From assembly GCA_958450365.1 (NCBI GenBank), contig CAUEEP010000467.1, forward strand, positions 1 to 64,000: a stretch of DNA of 64,000 nucleotides, written 5' to 3'. This DNA comes from Mesorhabditis belari. Lineage: Eukaryota > Nematoda > Chromadorea > Rhabditida > Rhabditidae. Below, in pieces: positions 53,451 to 63,382 of the stretch. Below the pieces are notes generated by a model. That model made no database searches. It saw only the letters and a program-made list of their open reading frames with translations, and was not told where the DNA came from. Made by a program: the position numbers and the translations under genes. The number at the start of each line of letters is the position of its first letter. The first letter of the stretch is position 1.

Positions 53451-53730
53451 TGCGTGCGGCTATTTGTGGCTTGAGGTGAGGTAGGTAAATTGAGAGTGTA
53501 AATGGGAGAGTGAGTGTTCGTGAGTGGTGGACGAGTGAAAGCTGGGAGGGGAATTCAAGGAATGAAGGGGTGAAGGGGGTAAAGGGGATAAAGGAGGAGA
53601 AGAGGCCAAGATGGGGCCTAAGAAAGGACCGCCTCAGCCCTCTCTCCCGGCAGTTACCCCAGTATATAGCCCGTTTCCGGCTCAGCTCCCCCTTCCCCTC
53701 TTCTATTTGCTTTCTAGAGATTTCCACTGG
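53451..53730 (-). promoter_or_regulatory. probable alpha-tubulin 5' region
   Basis: On the minus strand it is pyrimidine-rich and leads through CCACCACTCACGAACACTC and CACAAATAGCCGCACGC to the inferred ATG. Part of it (53442-53530) is copied inverted at 56830-56919. No TATA box was identified. Confidence 0.4.
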
Positions 53731-53859
53731 ATTTAGGCAAAAGATCTTTTTTTTTTCGGAAAATGGGTATTCATGGAAATCTTCTTTTCCTTTTTATCTG
53801 GATAACTCTATTATTATAGGTCTCTTTCAAATGAATAGAATTCGATTCCATTCATAATA

Positions 53860-54470
53860 GATTACTACAAGATGTGCACTACAAGATGTGCACTACAAGA
53901 TGTGCAATTTAGAGAAACAGAAGCAGAAACAGAAGCAGAAGAAGACAATTTGTGAGAAGTTTTAGTAGATGTTTTTTCAATTGAATTCTTTAAGACGTCA
54001 GAGTTCTCTAAGACGTAAGTGTTTAAGATTAATCTGAGTTTGACAGGGATTTCAAAATGAAGTAGAGTATTTGAAAGAAGCGCTTTACTTGCAAACTTTT
54101 CTCTTTTTTTTCTTTTCTCTCTTTTTTTTTGTTCTTGCATTTGCTTTGAGTCTAACAAAAAAAAAACAAAACAACTAAAAGTATCAAATTTTTAAACTCC
54201 TTTTTATTTTGACAAGTTTGACATGAAGGGAATCGAAACAGGGCAAAAAAAAAAAAAATCCCGTGCGAAGAGCAGCAAAAAAATCCGCTCGGCCACTCAG
54301 CCACATTTTAAGGGATGGAGGCCTCAAATAGAGAGCAAAAATGCAAAAATCAAAACTTGTAAGCCAGATATCTTGCTCTTTAAAAACAAGCACTATTTGG
54401 CTGAAATGTTGTTCTTGATATATCTGAAACATCATCTCTTTGGCTCATTCTACCTGGTCTAGAAATATTG
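53860..54470. other. no gene supported
   Basis: AT-rich; contains ACTACAAGATGTGC (x3) near 53862 and A/T homopolymers. No exon seen. Confidence 0.35.
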
Positions 54471-54477
54471 GGTTGGT

Positions 54478-55345
54478 GAATTGAAAACTGCCGGCAATTG
54501 TCATATGGGACAGTTTCACACTTTCTCCAAAAGAAACCCATTTTGGTGTCAATGGAAAAGTTGTAGAGAATCAAAAATCAAGCTTATATCCAAATTTCCA
54601 AAAAGATACACTTAGTAGTTTGGCTTAAAATTCGTGTGTTCAGTGTGTTCTTTGTGCGGCCGCGTAATCGCTCGTCGTCTGACGCAGGGCTTTTACATAA
54701 CAGCCTTCACCCTTTCTAAAACTACGCGCGCCGGCTCCGAATCCTTAAATTGGACATTGACCTCTCCTCAAATCAAGGCTAATCTCAATCGATTGGGTTA
54801 GTGAATTGAAAACTGCGGGCAATTGTCATATTGGACAGTTAGGGCACTTTCTTCAAAAGAAACCCATTTTGGTGTCAATGGAAAAGTTGTAGAGAATCAA
54901 AAATCAAGCTTATATCCAAATTTTCAGAACGATTCAAAAACTGGTTTTCAAGAAATGCGAGATTTACGAATTTTCACAAAACCAGCAACAAAACTTGCAT
55001 TTTAAGCGGAACTACTAAGTGTATCTTTTTGGAAATTTGGCTATAAGCCTAATTTTTGATTCTCTACAACTTTTCTATTGACACCAAAATGGGTTTCTTT
55101 TGAAGAAAGTGCTCAAACTGGGATCTTCAGTTTCCATCTCCAGTCCTCCATTTTTGAGTCTCACACTTGTCTCACACACAAACCAAAATCCTACTACGAA
55201 AGAGGAATCCGCAAATTGCCTGTAAAATGGGCAGAAGTCGTCAATAATAATGGAAATTATTTGGAATGAATTCATGGTTTTATGTTGAATGAATTTTAGT
55301 TCAAAGTCCCGCAGTTTCACTAATTTCACTATTCACTAATCTAAT
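54478..55345 (-). mobile_element. mariner relic with inserted dispersed repeat
   Basis: Starts TTGGGTTGGTGAATTGAAAA. A GCGGCCGCGTAATCGCTC repeat and a second mariner start (54785) are inserted. The transposase C-terminal remnant (ERGIRKLPVKWAEVVNNNGN) is readable at 55190-55269 on the plus strand. The right end is decayed. Confidence 0.8.
54638..54790. repeat. GCGGCCGCGTAATCGCTC dispersed repeat
   Basis: First of three near-identical 150-bp copies (also 59018-59175 and 59548-59690) with TCTGACGCAGGGCTTTTAC and ACGCGCGCCGGCTCCGAATC. Confidence 0.85.
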
Positions 55346-55555
55346 AGATTTATATTTATTAAAACAAACGGAAAATAAAAAATAATAAAATGAAAAATAA
55401 AATCATCATTTAATTAAACAAGCAAAACGACCTAAATATTTCGTTGATTTTTTCGTTTGTTCTCTTTTGATTTTATCGATTAGTCTTCACCGGTCAGTTA
55501 GTTGAAATCTCTCATTTCTGGCGGGCATTCAAATTTTTAAAAAGTCTGAATTCGG

Positions 55556-56234
55556 CTATTTATCACAATGTCATCGGCACTTTGCAAGTGATCAATAACA
55601 ATCTGGGTTGCTCCTGCGCAGAATTATTCAACAACTGTGGCTGCTGTGTCAGCAGAAGCGAAGTCATATTAATTTTCCTAAAAATCATCTGTGATCTGCT
55701 AAAAATCTGGGCACCGCAAAAATCCCCAATTGAATGTGGAACGAATAAAATTGCAGTTGCAAAAAGCCGATCAGCCCGATCAGGATCAGGGAGATAAAGA
55801 ACCAAATTTGTAGAGATAGGGAACCAAATTTGCAGAGATAGGGAACCAAATTTGTAGAGATAGGGAACCAAATTTGTAGAGATAAGGCATCTTCGACTAC
55901 CAGCAACTATTGCGCAGTAAGACCTTATTTTAAACATAATTAACAAAAGTTTCTTAGCCGTCGACCTCGTGTTCATCCACGTTGAGTAATTGCAAGAACC
56001 TCTCCGGCACAATCGCAAGAGTTCTTAGGACACTCAAAGCTTTTACCAGCCTCGCCAAATGTAGCTGTCCAGATCTAAAAAACGGATGCCAGTGCTGCCT
56101 CTCAAGGAGATGTTATGATTTTCGTGCAACTTGCCTGTGCGATTGCAAGAATTTGGGACAATACAGGCATCTCGGAGTTCGTCTGCAAGTTTATGGCTTT
56201 CCGCCCAGACGCCTTCTGCATGTTCCACGATTAA
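55556..56234 (+). pseudogene. broken duplicate of the tandem cysteine-rich gene
   Basis: Homologous to 63383-63950 in inverse orientation. Exon A remnant 55556-55916 reads VIGTLQVINNNLGCSCAE and NCGCCVSRSE, then is broken by a 22-bp array (55797-55890). The 41-bp intron (55917-55957) and exon B (55958-56234) are conserved, but exon B has a 5-nt deletion after CCLSRRCYDFRA (near 56128) that shifts the frame before the final CxxF region. The 5' end is missing, so it is a dead partial copy. Confidence 0.75.
55797..55890. repeat. 22-bp minisatellite inside the broken gene copy
   Basis: Four copies of AGGGAACCAAATTTGTAGAG plus AT. The same unit occurs at 59876-59960. Confidence 0.92.
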
Positions 56235-56625
56235 ATGAATAAATATTTTCAGTCGTTTTTTTCTTGTACATCAGGAATAGCACTTTTGGAACGAATCAAC
56301 ATCCACAACCAACAAAAAAACTTGGCCAAACGTTGGCAATGATGTATAGATTCTACTGGTTTTTATTTTGATGAAATTGCTTTTGAAATAAAATTTTTAT
56401 GAAGGTTTGAACTTTAGGGAACATTTTTCCGTACGCTTTGATGCTTTAATTCAAGTTTATCTGCAATAAGTTACAATAAAACCAAATTTATCTGCACTTT
56501 CACAATAAAACTCGGAGAAATAGTTGTACGACCTAAACTTATATATATGCTTTATTCAGTTGAATAGTGCCAAAACAAGATTACAATAATCACCCAGGGC
56601 ACCACTCAAAACACGCCCAAAAGGA

Positions 56626-56790
56626 TCAGAATTCATCGTTTTTCCGTTTGGCAGGATTGAATAATGGATCAGACCTTTCTGCGACTAGCAAACACTGAGA
56701 AGAAGCCTCTTTGGGTGTAGGTCGGGCTTTGAAAAGGGGTTCGGTGGATGTCCTTTGTCTAGGGCTCATGGCGGAATTGAACCCGCGAGC
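56626..56790 (-). CDS. possible terminal exon (tentative)
   Basis: A minus-strand frame of about 48 codons from an ATG (MSPRQRTSTEPLFKARPTPK) ends in the basic NPAKRKNDEF and TGA, with an AATAAA about 70 nt downstream. No upstream exon was found and no family recognised. A B-box-like GGGTTCAATTCCGCC lies just before the ATG, so it may instead be repeat-derived. Confidence 0.3.
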   Translation of the reverse strand, partial: ARGFNSAMSPRQRTSTEPLFKARPTPKEASSQCLLVAERSDPLFNPAKRKNDEF

Positions 56791-56829
56791 AAAAGTGCCA
56801 CAAGTTTTGTAGACACACATTTCAATCTT

Positions 56830-56919
56830 CCACCACTCACGAACACTCACTCTTCCATTTCCACCCCCAATTTATTTACCTCACCTCAAGCCACAAATAG
56901 CCGCACACAATGGTTGGCA
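56830..56919 (+). repeat. inverted copy of the tubulin 5' exon region
   Basis: CCACCACTCACGAACACTC, TTACCTCACCTCAAGCCAC and AATGGTTGGCA match the minus strand of 53530-53442 with few changes, 3.4 kb away and inverted. Confidence 0.75.
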
Positions 56920-57800
56920 CTTGCACTTGCATTGAACTGAACTTGATGTGCACCTACCCAAAACTCATCGTTGTTCATACAATAGCCGTTTAATGTGGGT
57001 GGCTGGGTGCTGGACGGCATCAGATTACTTTTTAGTCTATCAGAGAGTTTCCCCCCACTTCCAGTGGTGACAACTATCGGGTGATTCCATGCGATAACAC
57101 GCCGTGTGTCGTGGCCATGCGACAACGTTTTCAGTGTATCTCCAGATACAGGTATCTGGGCTGCTGTTCACATTTTTTGAGCTGAGATGATTAGAGTGAC
57201 ATTCTAAGCACAGCAGCCCCATACAACAGCCATTCAGTGTGAGTGGCCGGATCTGTGCCCCCAATCCAACCGTCATCAACCCGACTGTAGTAGCCACCCG
57301 AGTATTCTTGTTGTGAGTGCTTATAGCAGGAAATAACGTAAACTCCAAAGTTTAATAACTTTTCCCGTCTGCTCTTTAGCAGCTAGAATCTTCGAATCAG
57401 GATCCAGCACCCTCGAATCGACTTGTGGGTGAATTTTCAGCGCAATCGGTCACTTTGGTCAGTTGAACTTTCCTCGTAAGATGAAATCAATGTAACGAGG
57501 AATGCTTGATCTTTTTATACAAAGCATAAAAAAAGTCTTTATTTTCGTTCAGACACGATAACACATCGTAGCGCCGAGCAGATGCGAATTATACATGAAC
57601 CGACTTTCCTTTCCCAGCGCTAAAAGCCGACAGCTACAGTCATCCCATGACAACGTTGCACTCAAATCTGAATTATAACATTTGATTTTTTTCCTTTACG
57701 TGTAGATAGCGTCGTCACTTTGGTTAAAATATAGAAATTTCACCACCCGGCCTGCTCAAAATCGTTTTTTTTCAGGCTCAGGCCATAAACTATCAGGTGG
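56920..57800. other. no gene supported; GC-richer unique sequence
   Basis: Balanced base composition and no tandem repeats, unlike its surroundings. Minus-strand frames of 80-100 codons exist (57348-57040) but show no recognisable domain or splice sites. Confidence 0.35.
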
Positions 57801-58220
57801 GGGACATATGAAATGGCCGCCGTTTGAGTGGTCAACTTTGCAGCTACCATTCACATTATTTTATCATAGTAATGCCATGTTTCGCAGGTGTTACTCAAAA
57901 GCTCTTGCATCAGAGAAATTTTAGAGATAAATAACATACACATAATTTGCATACAAAGATTTTTGGAGCGCTTTTTAGAAAACGTTAGTTTTAACAAAAA
58001 TTCAACGTTTTTTATGAATGTTACTCGAAAAACTATAAGTAAACATAAAAAAACGCTCAATTACAAAGATAAACTAAACGTTATAAGCTATCGAATGATA
58101 GCTTATGACGTCTAGTTGATGACTGCTTTGATTAGATTTGATACTATGATAGAATAATGGGAATGGCAGCTGCAAAGTTGGCCAGACAAACTGCAAAGTT
58201 GGCCATTTCATCTGATTAAG
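57800..58220. mobile_element. foldback element, GGCCATTTCAT arms
   Basis: ATGAAATGGCC, AACTTTGCAGCTACCATTC and TATTTTATCATAG at the left pair with inverted, degenerate copies at 58140-58215. Confidence 0.55.
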
Positions 58221-59017
58221 GGCCTAAAAAAGACAGTAAGACCGGAATTTTTGGAAAGAAAGAAAGAGAGAGTTGGAATTTTTACACTATTTGTTATAGT
58301 CTTGCGACGGTTTCGTCGCAGGTGGGTCAAAAACCTCAGCCAGAAGTCCGGCCCCGGACCCTGGCATGGACCGGGGCCTGCTACCTGGCCTTCTGCCTTT
58401 TTGAAGCACTCCTGGTCACCACTGCTTTTATTAAAGGTATTGTATGTCTTGTCGTGTATTGATTTCTTTCATTTTACAATATCTTTCCAATTCTGGATTT
58501 CGGTATTGATTTAGGCGAAGGACAAAGGGCGAACAAATCAATCTTACGTCCCCTCTCGAATTTTTTTGTGGTCAATCTTTTTCTGTTTTGTTTTTTATTC
58601 TGTTTTTCAGATTTGTTTTTCAGATTCCGCGTCAATTCTGCATTCGACAGGGAATTTTCGTGCAAATCGAATCATTTTAGAAAAAGTTTCGGTCAAAAAT
58701 ATCAATTCTTCAGTTTAATACTGTTTCTTGATCACTTGACTTGTTCTTGAGATAAGTTTTTCTCAAATAATCTCATGGCAGGTAGTAGAAGTCGTAAAAG
58801 TCGAAAAGTCGAACAGTTGGTATGATTTTTTTGTCTACCAGCAACATCTTACAAATCTAATTTTACAGACTCAGCTCCATCATGGATTTCCTCAGATCCA
58901 TCATGGATTTCCGCAGCAGATAGATAACTTTGAGGTTCAACTGATCATCCTACTGATTGAAACAAATAATTTCCATATCCAAATTTCCAAAAAGATATAC
59001 TTAGCAGTTTGGTTTAA

Positions 59018-59175
59018 AATTTGTGTGTCCAGTGTGTTCATTGTGCGGCCGCGTAATCGCTCGTCGTCTGGCGCAGGGCTTTTACATAACAGCCTTCACC
59101 CTTTCTAAAACTACGCGCGCCGGCTCCGAATCCTTAAATTGGACATTGACCTCTCCTCAAATCAAGGCTAATCTC
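59018..59175. repeat. GCGGCCGCGTAATCGCTC dispersed repeat, second copy
   Basis: Nearly identical to 54638-54790 and, as there, directly followed by a mariner end (59182). Confidence 0.85.
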
Positions 59176-59181
59176 AATCGA

Positions 59182-59540
59182 TTGGGTTAGTGAATTGAAA
59201 ACTGCGGGCAATTGTCATATGTGACAGTTAGGGCACTTTCTTCAAAAGAAAACCATTTTGGTGTCAATGGAAAAGTTGTAGAGAATCAAAAATCAAGCTT
59301 ATATCCAAATTTTCAGAACGATTCAAAAACTGGTTTTCAAGAAATGCCAAATTTACGAATTTTCACAAAACTTGCAACAAAACTTGCATTTTAAGCGAAA
59401 CTACTAAGTGTATCTTTTTGGAAATTTGGCTATAAGCCTAATTTTTGATTCTCTACAACTTTTCTATTGACACCAAAATGGGTTTCTTTTGAAGAAAGTG
59501 CTCAAACTGGGCTGACAGCTGACATCCCCAGTCCTCCAAA
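59182..59540 (-). mobile_element. mariner relic, left part
   Basis: TTGGGTTAGTGAATTGAAAA plus subterminal inverted segments. The right half is missing and the third copy of the GCGGCCGC repeat follows. Confidence 0.75.
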
Positions 59541-59547
59541 TTCGTGT

Positions 59548-59690
59548 GTTCAGTGTGTTCTTTGTGCGGCCGCGTAATCGCTCGTCGTCTGACGCAGGGC
59601 TTTTACATAACAGCCTTCACCCTTTCTAAAACTACGCGCGCCGGCTCCGAATCCTCAAATTGGACATTGACTTCTCCTCAAATGATGATC
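59548..59690. repeat. GCGGCCGCGTAATCGCTC dispersed repeat, third copy
   Basis: Ends at CTCCTCAAAT, where it joins a mariner transposase fragment. Confidence 0.85.
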
Positions 59691-60115
59691 GGTTCATTTG
59701 GAACCCATTTTTCAGACCGATTTTTCTTTCCAAGTGGATGCAAATGGTTTTCAATTGAAGTATGGGAAACCTCAAATAATTCCGCTAACTCTCGAGTAGC
59801 GAGTGCTAGATCATTCTCGATTTCCACCAAAAAATCCGTGCGTTGACACTTCTTGAGGATGCCTTCCGCATCCTCAAGAAGATAAGGAACCAAATTTGTA
59901 GCGATAGGGAACCAAACTTGTAGCGATAGGGAACCAAATTTGTAGAGATAGGGAACCAAACTTTATCCTGGAGACATCCTGGAGACATTCAATGCCGCTT
60001 TGGAAACGTTGAAACCATGTACGGCATTGTCTATCGCTAATATTTTCTTCTCCAAAAACAGAAATAATTGTACGATGCGATTCAGCCGCAGATTTTCCTT
60101 GTTTAAATTTCTATA
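59680..60115 (-). pseudogene. mariner transposase, N-terminal half, interrupted
   Basis: Minus strand: KGKSAAESHRTIISVFGEEN and SDRQCRTWFQRFQSG (first helix-turn-helix), then a 22-bp array, then DLALATRELAELFEVSHTSI and ENHLHPLGKKNRSEKWVPNE (second helix-turn-helix and WVPHEL-type linker). The catalytic domain is not present. Confidence 0.85.
59876..59960. repeat. 22-bp minisatellite inside mariner transposase
   Basis: Four copies of the same AGGGAACCAAATTTGTAGAG-type unit as 55797-55890. Confidence 0.9.
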
Positions 60116-60428
60116 AAATTCTATAAAAAAATTATCGTTAAAGGTGCAGAATTTCCCCGGTTTTTGCTATCTTTGTCCATTGTATTGTAAATTTGTATAG
60201 GATGAGCAAACTGACTTCAAACTTATCTATCAAATACAAAAATTTGATGCTGGATCTGAATCTGAAATCTGATTTGAAAAATATCATTCCAATAAGGAGT
60301 TCGGCTAAGTGTTCGACTTTTCGACTTTCACTACTTTTACTAAATGCCTGATCTGATTTTCCACTAAACTAACTGTTTATCTGACTAAGTGTTAATGTAG
60401 AACCTAGAGATAAGCGACAAGTGTTTAC

Positions 60429-60555
60429 CAGTTTCGTTCAGATGCGCAATGGCGTCCTGGCATTTCTCCCAGCAACCGGCGGCCACCATGTAGCGTCTCA
60501 TTTCGATGAAGAAATTCGAGAAACTGATGTTCTTAGCTTGCAGCATCGCGATATA
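60429..60555 (-). CDS. exon of a paralogue of the CWxxC secreted protein (partial)
   Basis: A TTTTCAG acceptor and a G|GTAAAC donor bound a phase 0/1 exon (60555-60429). It encodes ISFSNFFIEMRRYMVAAGCW and EKCQDAIAHLNETG. It aligns with exon 2 of the neighbouring gene (IGFSLLLMRIREYMIEVNCW, KSCRRWLLDELNGDG): shared FS, MR/IR-x-YM, CWxxC, LN and the same exit phase. The other exons were not found: a decayed mariner lies downstream, and a LELDISAIEEFA frame at about 60700 could be an upstream exon. It may be a truncated duplicate. Confidence 0.55.
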
Positions 60556-61175
60556 CTGAAAAATGAGAGGGAAAGGGAATGTTATTGGATGAGCTAAACC
60601 AAACTTTTTCAAACAAAAACCAAACAGAAGAAAAAGTGCTGTGTCGTTCTGCGAGTGCTGTGTTCGTGAAGCGAACTCTTCAATTGCCGAGATGTCAAGC
60701 TCGAGATGTCCTAGGACAAGCCTAGGAGGCTTTCACTTGGAGTCCCCCTTCCCCTTTCACTCATTTGTAATCTATTCGTCTTATCGTACCACTGTAAATA
60801 AAGATACATATCTTCCGGGTCTATGCAACTGCAGTTCAGATCGGTCATTTCACAGGGACTCCCCCCTAATACGTTGGAGGAGTTGAGTTGGGTTGTCGGG
60901 GTGTTGGAGATGGCGGGATATCAAATCAATCAAATCAATTCACTCTCTTTAACTTAACCCAAATTCTAGTCCATATCCGTTTACCCCTAGAAAGGAATAC
61001 CTTTAGGAAATTTTGAAAAGCTCGCTTTAGTTCATTTTCCGATTCGATCCAATCCGGTGGACCACTGTTTCAGATCCGAAACAGTGGACAATTGGATCGA
61101 ATCGGACGCTTCTTTTGATCTGTGCCTTTTTAGTTATTGATAGGAGATGGTTGCTTTGTAATTGTTCGTGAATTG

Positions 61176-62410
61176 TTAAGAGCTTGTTAGACGAACTCTA
61201 GTGTCTCCGGGCTCGAGCATGCCAGGAAGGTCGGTCGGTTCGCTCGAAAAGCCTCCAGTCATCATTCTAAGCATCAACGTCGCCGAATCACAATTGTCCC
61301 CATAGTGCTCAAGTGGCTTTTTGCATTCGCACGGATCAGCGAATCGCTCGTTTGCAGATTTCTCTAAAAAAAACGATAGTAAATCGTGATCAGTTGTGAA
61401 CGAGTGGGTTTTTTTTTTATTCCCTACGGCGTAGCGAAACAGAATTTGAATAAAAGATAGGAAATTTGTATCAGGAAAGTGTAAAGCACAAGAAAAGAAG
61501 CCTCTTTTTAACATTTCAGAAAAAGAGTTTAATTCCGAATCCGTCGCTTTTCCGATAAATTAGACGATTGGCTTGTACAATTTGAATTCCAAAGCGACGG
61601 ATTCGAAATGAAATCAGTGATTTCTGAACTGCTAATAAGAGGCTCTCAAACCAGGTTCGCTTCTTGTGTTTGTCACTTTTCTGATACAGATTTAGAGAGG
61701 GTTTGAATAGGGTCAAAGCATGAGGAGCATTTTTGAGAAATGTGTGGTTATAACTTTGCTAGAAACATTCTATGTTGAATCCGAAACTATAGACAAATTT
61801 TAAAAGTGATGATTTGAGGAAAAGTGGCGATCGCCTTATCACACTCATTCGATCCTTGGTGAAAGGGGCCATTTTATTAGAGGCGTCCTCTCTATTACAG
61901 TATTTATGCTACAGTATTACGGTACCATCTCCGTTAAGCTCATCCAGTAACCACCGACGACAGCTCTTCCAGCAATTCACTTCAATCATGTACTCTCGGA
62001 TGCGCATGAGAAGCAGCGAGAACCCAATATCCTCGTCCAATTTCCAATATTTAGAGAGGTCCAATCGGGGCTTCTCTGAAGCGCGGTGGTATTGCGGCTA
62101 AAACTCTGAACTTTCATCATTTGGGAACGAAAAGAAAAATCACACTTTAGAAAACGAGCGAAGAGGGAATCAAACCCTCGACCTTCCGCATACCGGGCGC
62201 TGCTCTACCACTGAGCCACCAGCAACTTTTTTTCCAAAAAAAAGAAGGAGACAAATACAAAAAAGCAAAAAAACACACCTCTTCAGGGACAAATGCGGGG
62301 TTCAGGCTATAATCTTTGGGATGAGTGCGGCTCGGCTTATTCATGTCACCGAGAATGGAATTGAGCAAAAAGAGGCTTGCGAGAAGCACTTTCAGCTTCG
62401 CGATCTCCAT
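61176..62410 (-). CDS. secreted CWxxC protein, 3 exons, 163 aa
   Basis: Exons: 62410-62279, 62097-61926, 61363-61176 (TAA). Phases 0 and 1 agree. The signal peptide MEIAKLKVLLASLFLLNSILG is strong (first 20 residues are enough to see it). The mature chain carries a charged helix-like region ending IREYMIEVNCWKSCRRW, then DPCECKKPLEHYGDNC and a tail rich in M, D, E and P. Six cysteines (CWKSC, CEC, NC) suggest disulfides. The ATG lies two bases behind a TTGCCAG acceptor, as for trans-splicing. Intron 1 holds a tRNA-like relic. No known family was recognised. Confidence 0.72.
62158..62232 (-). pseudogene. tRNA-like relic with intact D and T arms
   Basis: Minus strand: GGTGGCTCAGTGGTAGAGC forms a D arm and GAGGGTTTGATTCCCTC a perfect T arm. 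The anticodon stem and acceptor stem do not pair, so it is not a working tRNA. It lies in intron 1 of the CWxxC gene. Confidence 0.65.
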
Positions 62411-62500
62411 TCCTGGCAATTTTCCAATCTGAAGGAAAATGAAACGTTTTACGTTTGTGAATCGAAAAAATGCATTCAGATCAGAATAGCCGACTTTGTA

Positions 62501-63051
62501 TTGGGTTGGTGAGTTGAAAACTGCTGAAAACTGAAAACTTTGATCTAAAATTTATTCAACATAAAGTCATCAATTCATTCCAAATAAATTCCATTATTAT
62601 TGACGACTTCTGCCCATTTTACAGGCAATTTGCGGATTCCTCTTTCTTAGTAGGATTTTGGTTTGTGTGTGAGACAAGTGTGAGACTCAAAAATGGAGGA
62701 CTGGAGATGGATACTGGAGATCCCAGTTTGAGCACTTTCCTCAAAAGAAACCCATTTTGGTGTCAATAGAAAAGTTGTAGAGAATCAAAAATTAGGCTTA
62801 TAGCCAAATTTCCAAAAAGATACACTTAGTAGTTTCGCTTAAAATGCAAGTTTTGTTGCTGGTTTTGTGAAAATTCGTAAATTTCGCATTTCTTCAAAAC
62901 CAGTTTTTGAATCGTTCTGAAAATTTGGATATAAGCTTGATTTTTGATTCTCTACAACTTTTCCATTAACACCAAAATGGGTTTCTTTTGAAGAAAGTGC
63001 TCAAACTGTCACATATGACAAAAGCCCGCAGTTTTCAATTCACCAATCCAA
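62501..63051 (-). mobile_element. mariner relic with both ends
   Basis: TTGGGTTGGTGAGTTGAAAA and inverse, TA on both flanks. Same interior as 39744-40289. No intact transposase. Confidence 0.83.
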
Positions 63052-63382
63052 TAGTTGATCATCACATATTTTTCGAATTTTCGAATACAAGCTCTTTTAT
63101 AAAAGGATTGCGTTTTTGTGAAAATCTTCGTCTTCTAAAACAAAGCTGCAAAGTTGAACACTCAAAAAAAAACGACATTTGATAGCTGTCAATGAGAAAA
63201 TAAGAAAGTTCAAATCAAAAAAGCGTTTAAATACGCGTGTTGTTTTGACTCTGACGCTAGACACAATAAATGAAATAGAAAGGAAAGGTTCTCCTTTTTT
63301 TTGTTGGTTGTGGATGGTGATTTGTTCCAAAAGCGCTATTCCTGATGTACAAGAAAGAAACCGACTGAAAATATTTATTCAT

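Noticed and set aside
57040..57348. Minus-strand frame of about 100 codons as a gene
   Set aside because: No recognisable motif, no plausible splice partners and no hydrophobic or domain signal; kept only as unexplained unique sequence.
58750..58990. Two-exon mini-gene (MAGSRSRKSRKVEQL then TQLHHGFPQIHHGF)
   Set aside because: The donor and acceptor look fair, but the second part is a short internal repeat that runs into a mariner fragment; too weak to list.
62158..62232. Functional tRNA gene
   Set aside because: D and T arms are good, but the anticodon stem has no 7-nt loop and the acceptor stem does not pair. The other tRNA-like sites are worse.
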